A DNA stretch of 64,000 nt. It comes from CAKZYD01 sp039814715 (GTDB lineage: Bacteria > Pseudomonadota > Alphaproteobacteria > Sphingomonadales > CAKZYD01). The DNA is taken from contig JBCCAR010000009.1 in assembly GCA_039814715.1 (NCBI GenBank), positions 31,404 to 95,403 of the forward strand, given 5' to 3'. The notes beneath the pieces are model-generated. The model did no database searches. It was not told the origin of the DNA and was given only the letters and a program-made list of their open reading frames with translations. Of the stretch, positions 36,092-44,547 are shown piece by piece (the stretch's first letter is position 1; every line of letters starts with the position of its first letter). A program made the position numbers and the translations under genes.

Positions 36092-37168
36092 CTAAACGGG
36101 GGCTTTATCGAGCAGGACCAAATAGGCCGCTACTGCAAAAACGGAGAACAACGACAGCGGGAGAAAGACTTTCCAGCCGAGCCGCATAAGCTGATCATAG
36201 CGATAGCGGGGCACGGTTGCTTTCACCCATGCAAAAATGAAGAAGAAGAAAAGGACCTTCAAAATGAACCAGAAGACACCGGGTACCACATAAAGGATCT
36301 CCAAATTCACTGGCGGCAGCCATCCGCCGAAAAACAAGACCGTCGCCATAGCGCACATGAGCAGGATGTTGGCATATTCGCCGAGCTGGAACATGGCGAA
36401 GGTCATGGAGGAATATTCCACCTGATATCCTGCCACCAGTTCCGCTTCTGCCTCAGGCAAATCAAACGGCGGACGGTTTGTCTCCGCTAACGCGCTGACG
36501 AGAAAAATGATGAACATGGGAAACAGCAAGGGATGGACCGCAAAGCCTATAAACCACATGCTTTTCTGCGCTTCCACAATGTCATTGAGGTTTAGCGAAC
36601 CCACAAACATCAGGACGCAAATGATCACAAAGCCGATGGAAACCTCATAAGAGATCATCTGCGCAGCGGAACGCAAAGCGCCGAGAAACGGATATTTGGA
36701 GTTAGAGGCCCAACCCGAAATAATGATTCCGTAAACGCCCAATGACGAGATCGCGAAGAGGTATAAGACACCCACATTGATGTTCGCTAAAACCATTCCA
36801 TCGCCAAACGGGATCACCGCCCAAGAAATCATGGCGAGAACGAAGGTGATCATCGGCGCGAGAAGGAAAAGGCCCTTATTGGCGCCAGACGGGACAATTG
36901 TTTCCTTCATGAGCAGTTTCAGGCCATCCGCTGCACTTTGCAGAATGCCGAAAGGTCCAACCACATTAGGGCCGCGGCGCATCTGCATCGCTGCCCAAAT
37001 TTTGCGGTCGAAATAAACCACAATGGCGACAGACAGCATGACCGGCACCATCACCGCCAGGATCATCGCTACCAACCAAATCATATACTGCCCACCAAGC
37101 GGAAGCCAGCCGATGGCTGTTTCAATGCCCCATAATGAGCGAAAGACGTTAAAGGCCGCGCTATCCAT
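36092..37168 (-). CDS. nuoH: NADH-quinone oxidoreductase subunit H
   Basis: Membrane subunit that forms the quinone entry site with NuoB and NuoD. 358 residues, eight to nine helices. Conserved blocks include GPNVVGPFGILQSAADGLKL (about 63-82) and ETNRPPFDLPEAEAELVAGY. Its start overlaps the nuoG stop by eight bases. Confidence 0.96.
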   Translation of the reverse strand: MDSAAFNVFRSLWGIETAIGWLPLGGQYMIWLVAMILAVMVPVMLSVAIVVYFDRKIWAAMQMRRGPNVVGPFGILQSAADGLKLLMKETIVPSGANKGLFLLAPMITFVLAMISWAVIPFGDGMVLANINVGVLYLFAISSLGVYGIIISGWASNSKYPFLGALRSAAQMISYEVSIGFVIICVLMFVGSLNLNDIVEAQKSMWFIGFAVHPLLFPMFIIFLVSALAETNRPPFDLPEAEAELVAGYQVEYSSMTFAMFQLGEYANILLMCAMATVLFFGGWLPPVNLEILYVVPGVFWFILKVLFFFFIFAWVKATVPRYRYDQLMRLGWKVFLPLSLFSVFAVAAYLVLLDKAPV

Positions 37169-39263
37169 GGGTGCCAGTCACTTTCTCGTCTTCGCCCTGC
37201 CCGAGAATTTCAATCACACAGGCATGCATCGTCTCTGATGCCCGGGCAATGGGATTGGTCAGATAATATGTATCAACCGGCAACGTTACTGGCGTATCAG
37301 AAATTTTAGAAGAGCGACCGACTGCTTTTGGCGTCCCATCGCTCATGACTATGTCGTCTACGTTGGCAAAGTGCGGATGCGCATCTGTGATCGCGGCGCG
37401 AATTTGCTGTAGGTTGTCGAAGGGCAACTTGCACCCGAGGACATCAGAGAGGGCGCGCAGAATTGTCCAGTCTTCCCGCGCGTCGCCTGGCGGATAAATT
37501 GCCCGCGGCGCCTGCTGAACGCGGCCTTCAGTGTTCACAAAGGTGCCAGGCTTTTCTGTATAGGTTGCTGATGGCAAAATCACGTCAGCCATATGCGCGC
37601 CGATGTCGCCGTGGGTGCCCATGTAGATTTTAAATGTACCGGCAAAGTCAGACATATCAGCGTCATCGCTCGCCATCATGAATACAGCTTTCAAATTGCC
37701 TTCGCTTGCCGACTTTTTGAGGCCCTGAATGCCGCCGTCTGTCACAAATCCAAGATCAAGAGCGCCGACCCTGCTTGCCGCAGTGTGGAGAACGTTAAAC
37801 CCGTTCCATTCGTTGCAGATCACGCCTGTTGCCTGCGCGAGTTTAACGGCTGAGTTGAAGATAGCCTGGCCGTCTGGGCGCGCCAATGCGCCTTGACCGA
37901 TGATGATCATGGGCCGCGCGGCTTCATTGAGGCGTTGGAATAGCTTGCCTTCGCCAGAAGCAATGCTTGTCAGCAGGCTCATATCATCACCAAGCTGTTC
38001 AGCCTGATAAGTCAAATCGACATCCGGCCCTAAGTTGGTAACGCGCAGGTTGTTATGACGCATCGCTTTTAAAATCCTTGCATTGAGGATGGCGGCTTCA
38101 AGGCGCGGATTTGTGCCAATTAACAAGAGCTCATCGGCCTCTTCAATGCCCGCGATGGTACTGTTGAACACATAATTGGCTCTCGCCCCAGGGTCCAGAG
38201 CAGCGCCATCGAGCCGGCATTCGGTTTGTTCTGAGCCGAGCGCCGTCATCAACGCTTTCATGGCAAACATGGATTCAACGTCTTGCAGATCGCCTGCCAA
38301 AGCCGCAATCCCATCACCAGGCACGCCCGACAGAGCCAAACGGACCGTATCGAACGCCTCGCCCCAGCTGACAGCCTGCAATTTGCCATTACGGCGCACA
38401 TAGGGCTTATCGAGACGGCGCTTGTTGAGGCCGTCATAAACGTAGCGCGTCTTATCAGATATCCACTCTTCGTTGATATCCTCATTGAGCCGCGGAAGGA
38501 TGCGCATGACTTCGTTGCCGCGGCTATCAATGCGAATGTTGGAGCCAAGCGCGTCCATCACGTCCACGCCCTCGGTCTTTTTCAGCTCCCATGGCCGCGC
38601 TTTAAACGCATAGGGTTTGGACGTCAGGGCGCCAACGGGGCACAAATCAATGACGTTGGCGGATAGCTCAGAGGCAACCGCTTTTTCCAGATAGCTGGTG
38701 ATCTGCATATTTTCGCCGCGGTAGATCGCGCCAAGGTCTGGCACACCCGCCACTTCTTCAGAGAAACGAACACAGCGGGTGCAGTGAATGCAGCGCGTCA
38801 TGATCGTCTTGATCAGCGGGCCCATGTATTTTTCGTCAACCGCGCGTTTATTCTCATCAAAGCGCGAGCCGCCTCGGCCATAGTACATAGACTGGTCTTG
38901 CAGATCACATTCACCGCCCTGATCACAAATAGGGCAATCAAGCGGGTGATTGATGAGCAAGAATTCCATCACGCCCTCGCGGGCCTTTTTCACTGTCTCG
39001 CTATCAGTGCGAATATGCGGCGGTGTGCCGTCGCGGTTGGGCCGCAAATCATTCACGCCAAGCGCGCAGCTAGCCTGAGGCTTGGGCGCGCCAACCCATT
39101 CAACTAGGCACATCCGGCAGTTACCAGCGATACTTAACCTGTCATGGTAGCAAAAGCGGGGTATTTCAGCGCCCGCCATTTCACAGGCCTGCAGAACTGT
39201 GATGCCCTTCGGAACCTCCAGTTCTTCATCATTAATGCGGATTTTAACGGTGTCGTCGCTCAT
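37161..39263 (-). CDS. nuoG: NADH-quinone oxidoreductase subunit G
   Basis: Largest peripheral-arm subunit. 700 residues. The N-terminal ferredoxin domain carries the N1b cysteines (CRMC near residue 48-51), then the HxxCxxC..C motif for N5 (HPLDCPICDQGGEC) and the CxxCxxC..C motif for N4 (CIHCTRCVRF). The C-terminal ~450 residues are a molybdopterin-oxidoreductase-like fold without a cofactor, as in the mitochondrial-type homologue. Follows nuoF by nine bases. Confidence 0.96.
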   Translation of the reverse strand: MSDDTVKIRINDEELEVPKGITVLQACEMAGAEIPRFCYHDRLSIAGNCRMCLVEWVGAPKPQASCALGVNDLRPNRDGTPPHIRTDSETVKKAREGVMEFLLINHPLDCPICDQGGECDLQDQSMYYGRGGSRFDENKRAVDEKYMGPLIKTIMTRCIHCTRCVRFSEEVAGVPDLGAIYRGENMQITSYLEKAVASELSANVIDLCPVGALTSKPYAFKARPWELKKTEGVDVMDALGSNIRIDSRGNEVMRILPRLNEDINEEWISDKTRYVYDGLNKRRLDKPYVRRNGKLQAVSWGEAFDTVRLALSGVPGDGIAALAGDLQDVESMFAMKALMTALGSEQTECRLDGAALDPGARANYVFNSTIAGIEEADELLLIGTNPRLEAAILNARILKAMRHNNLRVTNLGPDVDLTYQAEQLGDDMSLLTSIASGEGKLFQRLNEAARPMIIIGQGALARPDGQAIFNSAVKLAQATGVICNEWNGFNVLHTAASRVGALDLGFVTDGGIQGLKKSASEGNLKAVFMMASDDADMSDFAGTFKIYMGTHGDIGAHMADVILPSATYTEKPGTFVNTEGRVQQAPRAIYPPGDAREDWTILRALSDVLGCKLPFDNLQQIRAAITDAHPHFANVDDIVMSDGTPKAVGRSSKISDTPVTLPVDTYYLTNPIARASETMHACVIEILGQGEDEKVTGTHG

Positions 39264-39272
39264 GTCGTTGGC

Positions 39273-40574
39273 TTACTCCGCTGCAATCTGATCGGGGCTC
39301 ACGCCGCCGCGATAGGCCTGGATACGCTTTTCAACTTCCGGCCGGAAATGGCGGAATAAGCCTTGAATGGGCCAAGCCGCCGCATCGCCAAGGGCGCAGA
39401 TGGTATGGCCTTCTATCTGCTTCGTGACTTCCAGCAGCGTGTCAATCTCTTCCAGTTCCGCTTCGCCCGAGACCATCCGCTCCATCACGCGCCACATCCA
39501 GCCGGTGCCTTCCCGGCACGGGGTGCACTGGCCGCAGCTTTCGTGCTTATAGAAATAGCTGATACGGCTAATGGCCTTCACGATGTCGGTGGATTTATCC
39601 ATGACAATGACGGCTGCCGTGCCAAGGCCGGACTGCACTTCTTTGAGTGCATCAAAATCCATCAAGACCGTGTCGCAGATGTCCTTGGGGATCACGGGGA
39701 CCGATGATCCACCAGGGATCACAGCCATCAAATTGTCCCAGCCGCCGCGAACGCCTCCGGCGTGCTTTTCAATCAACTCTTTGAGCGGGATCGACATCGC
39801 TTCTTCGACATTGCAGGGCTTGTTCACATGGCCTGAAATACAAAAGATTTTGGTGCCCGCATTGCCAGGGCGTCCGAAGGAGGAAAACCAACTCGCGCCG
39901 CGCCGCAAAATCGTGGGGACAACGGCGATTGATTCCACATTATTAACAGTCGTTGGATTGCCCCAAACGCCAACATTGGCCGGGAATGGCGGCTTCAAAC
40001 GTGGTTGGCCTTTCTTGCCTTCCAAGCTTTCAATAAGTGCGGTTTCTTCACCGCAGATGTAAGCGCCAGCACCGCGGTGCACGTAGACATCAAAATCATA
40101 GCCGGAACCGCAAGCATTTTTGCCAAGAAGGCCAGCATCATAGGCTTCATCAATGGCTGCATTCAGCCGCTGTGCTTCAAGAACATATTCACCGCGGATA
40201 TAGATGTAGGCTGCTTTCGCGCGCATCGCGTAGCCTGCAATTAAGGCGCCTTCGACCAACTTTTGGGGGTCGTGGCGCATGATCTCGCGATCTTTACATG
40301 TACCCGGTTCAGATTCGTCGGCATTTATGACCAAGTAGCTGGGCTTTCCGCCCGGCGGCTCCTTGGGCATAAAGCTCCACTTCATACCGGTCGGGAAGCC
40401 TGCGCCGCCGCGGCCGCGCAAGCCAGATTCTTTCACTTCGTTGATGATCCAATCCTGGCCTTTTTCAATCAGCCCTTTGGTGCCATCCCAGTCACCGCGG
40501 CCCTGAGCCGACTTTAAATCCCATCCGTGGATACCGTACAGGTTGGTGAAAATGCGGTCTTTATCTTGGAGCAT
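39273..40574 (-). CDS. nuoF: NADH-quinone oxidoreductase subunit F
   Basis: NADH-binding subunit with FMN and [4Fe-4S] cluster N3. 433 residues. The NADH/FMN site contains GLRGRGGAGFPTGMKWSF (about 50-67) and NADESEPGTCKDR; cluster N3 cysteines are in ESCGQCTPCREG plus a downstream CALGD. All essential residues are present. Preceded in the operon by a small extra gene rather than directly by nuoE. Confidence 0.97.
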   Translation of the reverse strand: MLQDKDRIFTNLYGIHGWDLKSAQGRGDWDGTKGLIEKGQDWIINEVKESGLRGRGGAGFPTGMKWSFMPKEPPGGKPSYLVINADESEPGTCKDREIMRHDPQKLVEGALIAGYAMRAKAAYIYIRGEYVLEAQRLNAAIDEAYDAGLLGKNACGSGYDFDVYVHRGAGAYICGEETALIESLEGKKGQPRLKPPFPANVGVWGNPTTVNNVESIAVVPTILRRGASWFSSFGRPGNAGTKIFCISGHVNKPCNVEEAMSIPLKELIEKHAGGVRGGWDNLMAVIPGGSSVPVIPKDICDTVLMDFDALKEVQSGLGTAAVIVMDKSTDIVKAISRISYFYKHESCGQCTPCREGTGWMWRVMERMVSGEAELEEIDTLLEVTKQIEGHTICALGDAAAWPIQGLFRHFRPEVEKRIQAYRGGVSPDQIAAE

Positions 40575-40577
40575 TAC

Positions 40578-40799
40578 TTATGTTTCCACCAATTCCAGAC
40601 GCCGTTCGATCCGGCTCACACGTTCATCCATTCGGTCGAGGCGTGAGTTCACGCCAGCAACTGAGGCATCTAAAGCAGCCACGTGTTGTTCGATCGCGCT
40701 TACCGGAACTTTCAAGTCTACCATGTCAAGCTCTATCCGCTTCATGCCGGCTTGAAGTGACTTTAAAATCTCGATCATCAAAGCGTTATCGTTGCTCAC
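40578..40799 (-). CDS. Small coiled-coil protein within the nuo operon
   Basis: 73 residues, mostly helical, with a heptad-like pattern over residues 15-70 (LKVPVSAIEQHVAALDA followed by repeated R-L-D/E steps), no cysteines and no membrane segment. The tight packing argues that it is real: its start overlaps the nuoE stop by four bases and it ends three bases before nuoF. It is not one of the 14 core subunits. Whether it is an accessory or assembly protein of complex I is inferred from position only; I do not recognise a family. Confidence 0.75.
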   Translation of the reverse strand: MSNDNALMIEILKSLQAGMKRIELDMVDLKVPVSAIEQHVAALDASVAGVNSRLDRMDERVSRIERRLELVET

Positions 40800-41401
40800 G
40801 CCGTCACCTCCTTCAGCGTCGTTGCCCCGCCCATAGGCGCAGAGGTTTGGCGATCGACCTGCGGACCCACTGGGATCGGCTTGCCGTCTTTGAGTTGCTG
40901 CAAAACGTTGGTCATGCTGTCATAGGTCAGGTCTTCGACATAATCGTCATTGATCTGAACCATTGGCGCATTACAGCATGCTCCGAGACACTCAACTTCT
41001 GTCAACGTAAATAGTCCGTCCTGTGTGGTTTTGCCTTTTTCGACGCCGAAATCTTTGCAAGCCTGCATCACATCATCGGAGCCGCGCAGCATGCAAGGTG
41101 TCGTACCGCATAACTGAATGTGGAATTTTCCGACCGGGGCGAGATTATACATCGTATAGAAAGTGGCGACTTCGTAGGCGCGAATGTAAGGCATACCAAG
41201 ACGCGCTGCGACGTATTCGATCACGGGAACAGGCAGCCATCCCTGCGTACCTGTCACATCACCAACTTGGCGCTGCGCTAAATCAAGAAGCGGCATCACG
41301 GCAGACTGCTGGCGCCCATCCGGGTACTTGGCGATATGTTTCGCCGCCTCAGGCTCATAGGTCTCATTAAAAGTGAAATTGTCGAAGGAGATGTCGCTCA
41401 C
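40796..41401 (-). CDS. nuoE: NADH-quinone oxidoreductase subunit E
   Basis: Peripheral-arm subunit holding the [2Fe-2S] cluster N1a; 201 residues, thioredoxin-like fold. Ligands are visible in CGTTPCMLRG and CLGACCNAP. The N-terminal helical region begins FTFNETYEPEAAKHIAKYPDG. The start overlaps the nuoD stop by four bases. Confidence 0.96.
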   Translation of the reverse strand: MSDISFDNFTFNETYEPEAAKHIAKYPDGRQQSAVMPLLDLAQRQVGDVTGTQGWLPVPVIEYVAARLGMPYIRAYEVATFYTMYNLAPVGKFHIQLCGTTPCMLRGSDDVMQACKDFGVEKGKTTQDGLFTLTEVECLGACCNAPMVQINDDYVEDLTYDSMTNVLQQLKDGKPIPVGPQVDRQTSAPMGGATTLKEVTA

Positions 41402-42576
41402 CGGTCCACCTCGCCAAACACAATATCCATGGATCCCAAAATAGCCGGTGCATCAGCAAGCATATGCCCTTTGCACATAAAATCCATCGCAGCCATATGG
41501 GCAAATCCAGGCGCGCGGATTTTACAGCGATACGGCTTGTTCGTCCCATCGCTCACCAGATAGACGCCAAATTCCCCCTTCGGCGCTTCCACAGCAGCAT
41601 AGGTCTCTCCCTCGGGCACCCGGTAGCCCTCGGTATAAAGCTTAAAGTGATGAATGAGCGCTTCCATCGACCGCTTCATTTCCCCGCGCTTGGGCGGCGA
41701 AATCTTGGTGGACATACTGGTCACTGGCCCGGGCGGCATCTCATTCAAGCTTTGGCGGATGATTTTAAGAGATTGTCGCATTTCAACGCAGCGCAGCACA
41801 AAGCGATCATAACAATCGCCATGCTTGCCTACGACAATGTCAAAATCCATCTTGTCATAGACTTCATAGGGCTGCGATTTGCGCAGGTCCCAGCGGACGC
41901 CCGAGCCGCGCAGCATTGCGCCAGAAAACCCCCAAGCCATCGCTTCTTCGGCGGTCGCGACGCCGATATCGACATTGCGTTGCTTGAAGATACGGTTCTC
42001 CAGCAAGAGGCTTTCAATGTCATCCAAAACCACGGGGAAAGTCTCGGTCCAAGCAAGAATATCGTCTGCCAGACCAGCAGGCATGTCCTGATGCACCCCT
42101 CCTGGACGGAAATAAGCTGAGTGCAGGCGCGCACCGCACACGCGCTCATAAAACACCATGAGTTTTTCGCGCTCTTCAAAGCCCCAGAGGATGGGAGTCA
42201 TCGCCCCAACATCAAGGGCATGCGTGCAGATGTTCATAAGGTGGTTTAGGACGCGCGTGATCTCTGACCACAGCACCCGCATATATTGCGCCCGCGCCGG
42301 CACTTCAACGCCCAGCAAATTCTCAACGGCCAAAGCAAAAGCGTGCTCTTGGCACATGGGGCTCACATAATCGAGGCGATCAAAGTATGGGACAGCCTGC
42401 AAATATGTCTTTTGCTCGATGAGTTTTTCAGTGCCGCGGTGGAGCAAGCCAATGTGAGGATCACAGCGCTCAATGATTTCACCATCGAGCTCCATCACGA
42501 GACGCAATACTCCGTGCGCCGCCGGGTGCTGGGGGCCAAAGTTGAGGCTGTAATTTTCAATGTCTACGTCTGCCAT
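41398..42576 (-). CDS. nuoD: NADH-quinone oxidoreductase subunit D
   Basis: Forms the quinone reduction site with NuoB; related to [NiFe] hydrogenase large subunits but without metal. 392 residues. It begins NYSLNFGPQHPAAHGVLRLV, carrying the quinone-binding histidine loop, and includes GLLHRGTEKLIE and the C-terminal DIVFGEVDR. Separate from nuoC, unlike the nuoCD fusion of E. coli. Confidence 0.97.
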   Translation of the reverse strand: MADVDIENYSLNFGPQHPAAHGVLRLVMELDGEIIERCDPHIGLLHRGTEKLIEQKTYLQAVPYFDRLDYVSPMCQEHAFALAVENLLGVEVPARAQYMRVLWSEITRVLNHLMNICTHALDVGAMTPILWGFEEREKLMVFYERVCGARLHSAYFRPGGVHQDMPAGLADDILAWTETFPVVLDDIESLLLENRIFKQRNVDIGVATAEEAMAWGFSGAMLRGSGVRWDLRKSQPYEVYDKMDFDIVVGKHGDCYDRFVLRCVEMRQSLKIIRQSLNEMPPGPVTSMSTKISPPKRGEMKRSMEALIHHFKLYTEGYRVPEGETYAAVEAPKGEFGVYLVSDGTNKPYRCKIRAPGFAHMAAMDFMCKGHMLADAPAILGSMDIVFGEVDR

Positions 42577-42579
42577 GGA

Positions 42580-43191
42580 TTAAGACGCTTTCTCTTCTGC
42601 TTTTTCATCACCTGGAAGGATGTACTGAGCGCCCTCCCACGGGCTCATGAAATCAAAGGTGCGGAAATCTTGCGTCAGTTTCACTGGCTCATAGACAACG
42701 CGTTTTTGCTCTTCAGAATACCGCACTTCAACAAAGCCGGTCAGCGGGAAATCCTTGCGCAAGGGGTGCCCTGAAAAGCCATAGTCTGTCAGTAGGCGCC
42801 TCAAGTCGGGATGGCCGGAGAAATAGATACCGTAGAGGTCCCATGCTTCGCGCTCATACCAATTGGCGGCTGGGAAAATATCGTTCACCGAAGCGATTGG
42901 CGTGTCTTCATCCGTTTCCACTTTCACCCGGATGCGGAAATTCTGCTGGAAACTAAGCAGATGATACACAACCTCAAACCGCTTCGAGCGTTCAGGATAA
43001 TCTACGCCGCAAATATCGATCAGCTGCTTACACTGGCACTCTGGATCATCGCGCAAGAACCGTAGGATCTTCGGCACAGACTCGGCGCGGCCAACAAGCG
43101 TAAGCTCTTTCGACGCAATCATCGCTTCGAAGATATCATCTTCTAAGCGACCAGCGATATGATCTCGCAGCGTTTCTAGCAATTCAGTCAT
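42580..43191 (-). CDS. nuoC: NADH-quinone oxidoreductase subunit C
   Basis: Peripheral-arm 30-kDa-type subunit, 203 residues, no cofactor. The signature ERE(A/S)WDLYGI is present (YEREAWDLYGIYFSGHPDLRR, about 112-130). The C-terminus is short and charged. It ends three bases before nuoD starts. Confidence 0.96.
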   Translation of the reverse strand: MTELLETLRDHIAGRLEDDIFEAMIASKELTLVGRAESVPKILRFLRDDPECQCKQLIDICGVDYPERSKRFEVVYHLLSFQQNFRIRVKVETDEDTPIASVNDIFPAANWYEREAWDLYGIYFSGHPDLRRLLTDYGFSGHPLRKDFPLTGFVEVRYSEEQKRVVYEPVKLTQDFRTFDFMSPWEGAQYILPGDEKAEEKAS

Positions 43192-43203
43192 GTCGTGATG
43201 ACC

Positions 43204-43761
43204 TCAGCGTTCAATCGTGCCGACGCGGCGTATTTTGCGTTGTAGTTGCAAGATACCATAGAGCAGCGCTTCAGCCGTTGGTGGGCACCCAGGCACATAT
43301 ATATCAACGGGTACAATTCGGTCGCATCCCCGCACGACGGAATAGCTGTAGTGGTAATATCCGCCGCCATTTGCGCACGATCCCATAGAGATTACGTAGC
43401 GCGGTTCTGACATCTGATCGTACACCTTGCGCAGCGCAGGGGCCATTTTGTTGGTGAGCGTGCCAGCAACAATCATGACGTCTGATTGGCGCGGTGAAGC
43501 GCGGGGCGCAATGCCGAAACGCTCGGCATCATAGCGCGGCATATTGGTGTGCATCATTTCAACCGCGCAGCATGCCAGGCCAAAGGTCATCCACCACAAA
43601 GAGCCGGTGCGGGCCCAGTTGACCAAGTCTTCCGCCTTGGTGACGAGAAAGCCTTTATCGGTCAGTTCTTGATTAAGATCGCTGTAAAAGCCGTCTTGCT
43701 GCCCATATGGAGCAAGCGCTGCGCCACCTGGGGCGAGCTGCATTTTGCTTTCTACTCCCAT
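43204..43761 (-). CDS. nuoB: NADH-quinone oxidoreductase subunit B
   Basis: Carries cluster N2, the last electron donor to quinone. 185 residues. The tandem cysteines lie in FGLACCAVEMM, with further ligands in MGSCANGGGYY and VPGCPPTAEAL. The start overlaps the nuoA stop by ten bases. Confidence 0.97.
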   Translation of the reverse strand: MGVESKMQLAPGGAALAPYGQQDGFYSDLNQELTDKGFLVTKAEDLVNWARTGSLWWMTFGLACCAVEMMHTNMPRYDAERFGIAPRASPRQSDVMIVAGTLTNKMAPALRKVYDQMSEPRYVISMGSCANGGGYYHYSYSVVRGCDRIVPVDIYVPGCPPTAEALLYGILQLQRKIRRVGTIER

Positions 43762-44117
43762 TCAAGCGCTCCTTGTTTGTATTCATACAAAAGGCCTATC
43801 GCCAAAACCACGATGAAAAGGGTAATCGACAAAAATCCGAACATTCCATTCTCAGCCAGGGTGATCGCATATGGAAAGAAAAACGCGATCTCAAGGTCGA
43901 AAACGATGAACAAAATCGAAACCAAATAGAACCGGACATTAAACTTCTGGCGGGCATCTTCGAAGGCTTCAAATCCGCATTCATAGGCCGACAACTTTTC
44001 AGGGTCAGGCGCAGATGGCGCTACCAGCATGGGCAACACGACCATGATAACCGCCATGCCGATTGCGATCCCCAGAAATAAAAGTATGGGGAGATACTCT
44101 AAGAGGAGGGGTTCCAT
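43752..44117 (-). CDS. nuoA: NADH-quinone oxidoreductase subunit A
   Basis: First gene of the nuo operon; small membrane subunit with three helices, 121 residues. The conserved segment YECGFEAFEDARQKFNVRFY (about 45-64) contains the loop cysteine that lies near the quinone site. About 220 bases upstream to the tRNA-Asp terminator must hold the operon promoter; I see no convincing -35/-10 pair. Confidence 0.95.
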   Translation of the reverse strand: MEPLLLEYLPILLFLGIAIGMAVIMVVLPMLVAPSAPDPEKLSAYECGFEAFEDARQKFNVRFYLVSILFIVFDLEIAFFFPYAITLAENGMFGFLSITLFIVVLAIGLLYEYKQGALEWE

Positions 44118-44337
44118 GTCAGCCCTTGCTGCTGTGCAATAAAACTAGCCAGTGTTTAGGCGCGCTCTGCGTCTCTGGCAAGCAAAACAGGGCATCATTG
44201 GAACGATATATCGACGCAACCTAGAGAGATGCCAAAAAATACAGTACACGGCTTGCACTGATTGGATTTTTTACGGTTAACAAGTCCCAAAACCTATATC
44301 CGGACGAGATTAAGGGAGTGTTGATAGAGGGACGGGG

Positions 44338-44366
44338 AAAAGCGCCATTTCATGAAGAAATGGCGC
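44338..44366 (-). terminator. Terminator built from the tRNA-Asp 3' end
   Basis: On the minus strand GCGCCATTT, seven-base loop, AAATGGCGC, then TTTT: a perfect 9-bp stem. The first arm contains the tRNA discriminator and CCA (44361-44364) and the last two stem bases, so terminator and mature tRNA share sequence. Confidence 0.8.
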
Positions 44367-44437
44367 GAGTGACGGGACTCGAACCCGCGACCTCCGGCGT
44401 GACAGGCCGGCACTCTAACCAACTGAGCTACACCCGC
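44361..44437 (-). tRNA. tRNA-Asp (GTC)
   Basis: Full cloverleaf: acceptor GCGGGTG/CACTCGC (one G-U), D arm AGCTCAGTTGGTTAGAGT, anticodon loop CTGTCAC with GTC, T arm GGTTCGAGTCC, discriminator G and encoded CCA. It lies alone between nuoA and the amidohydrolase gene. Confidence 0.97.
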
Positions 44438-44475
44438 GTATTTCCTGCGCCAACAAATGTCAGCAACAGCGGCGT

Positions 44476-44504
44476 TGTGTAAGGGGTGCCCCCAACACTG
44501 TCAA
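44476..44504 (-). promoter_or_regulatory. Promoter for tRNA-Asp
   Basis: On the minus strand a consensus TTGACA, 17 bases, TACACA. The predicted start is about 30 bases before the mature tRNA 5' end. The -35 is perfect; the -10 matches only half the consensus. Confidence 0.55.
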
Positions 44505-44547
44505 GCAGCAAAGCCGAACAGTGTGACGGCGTATCTAGCGCGTGAAA

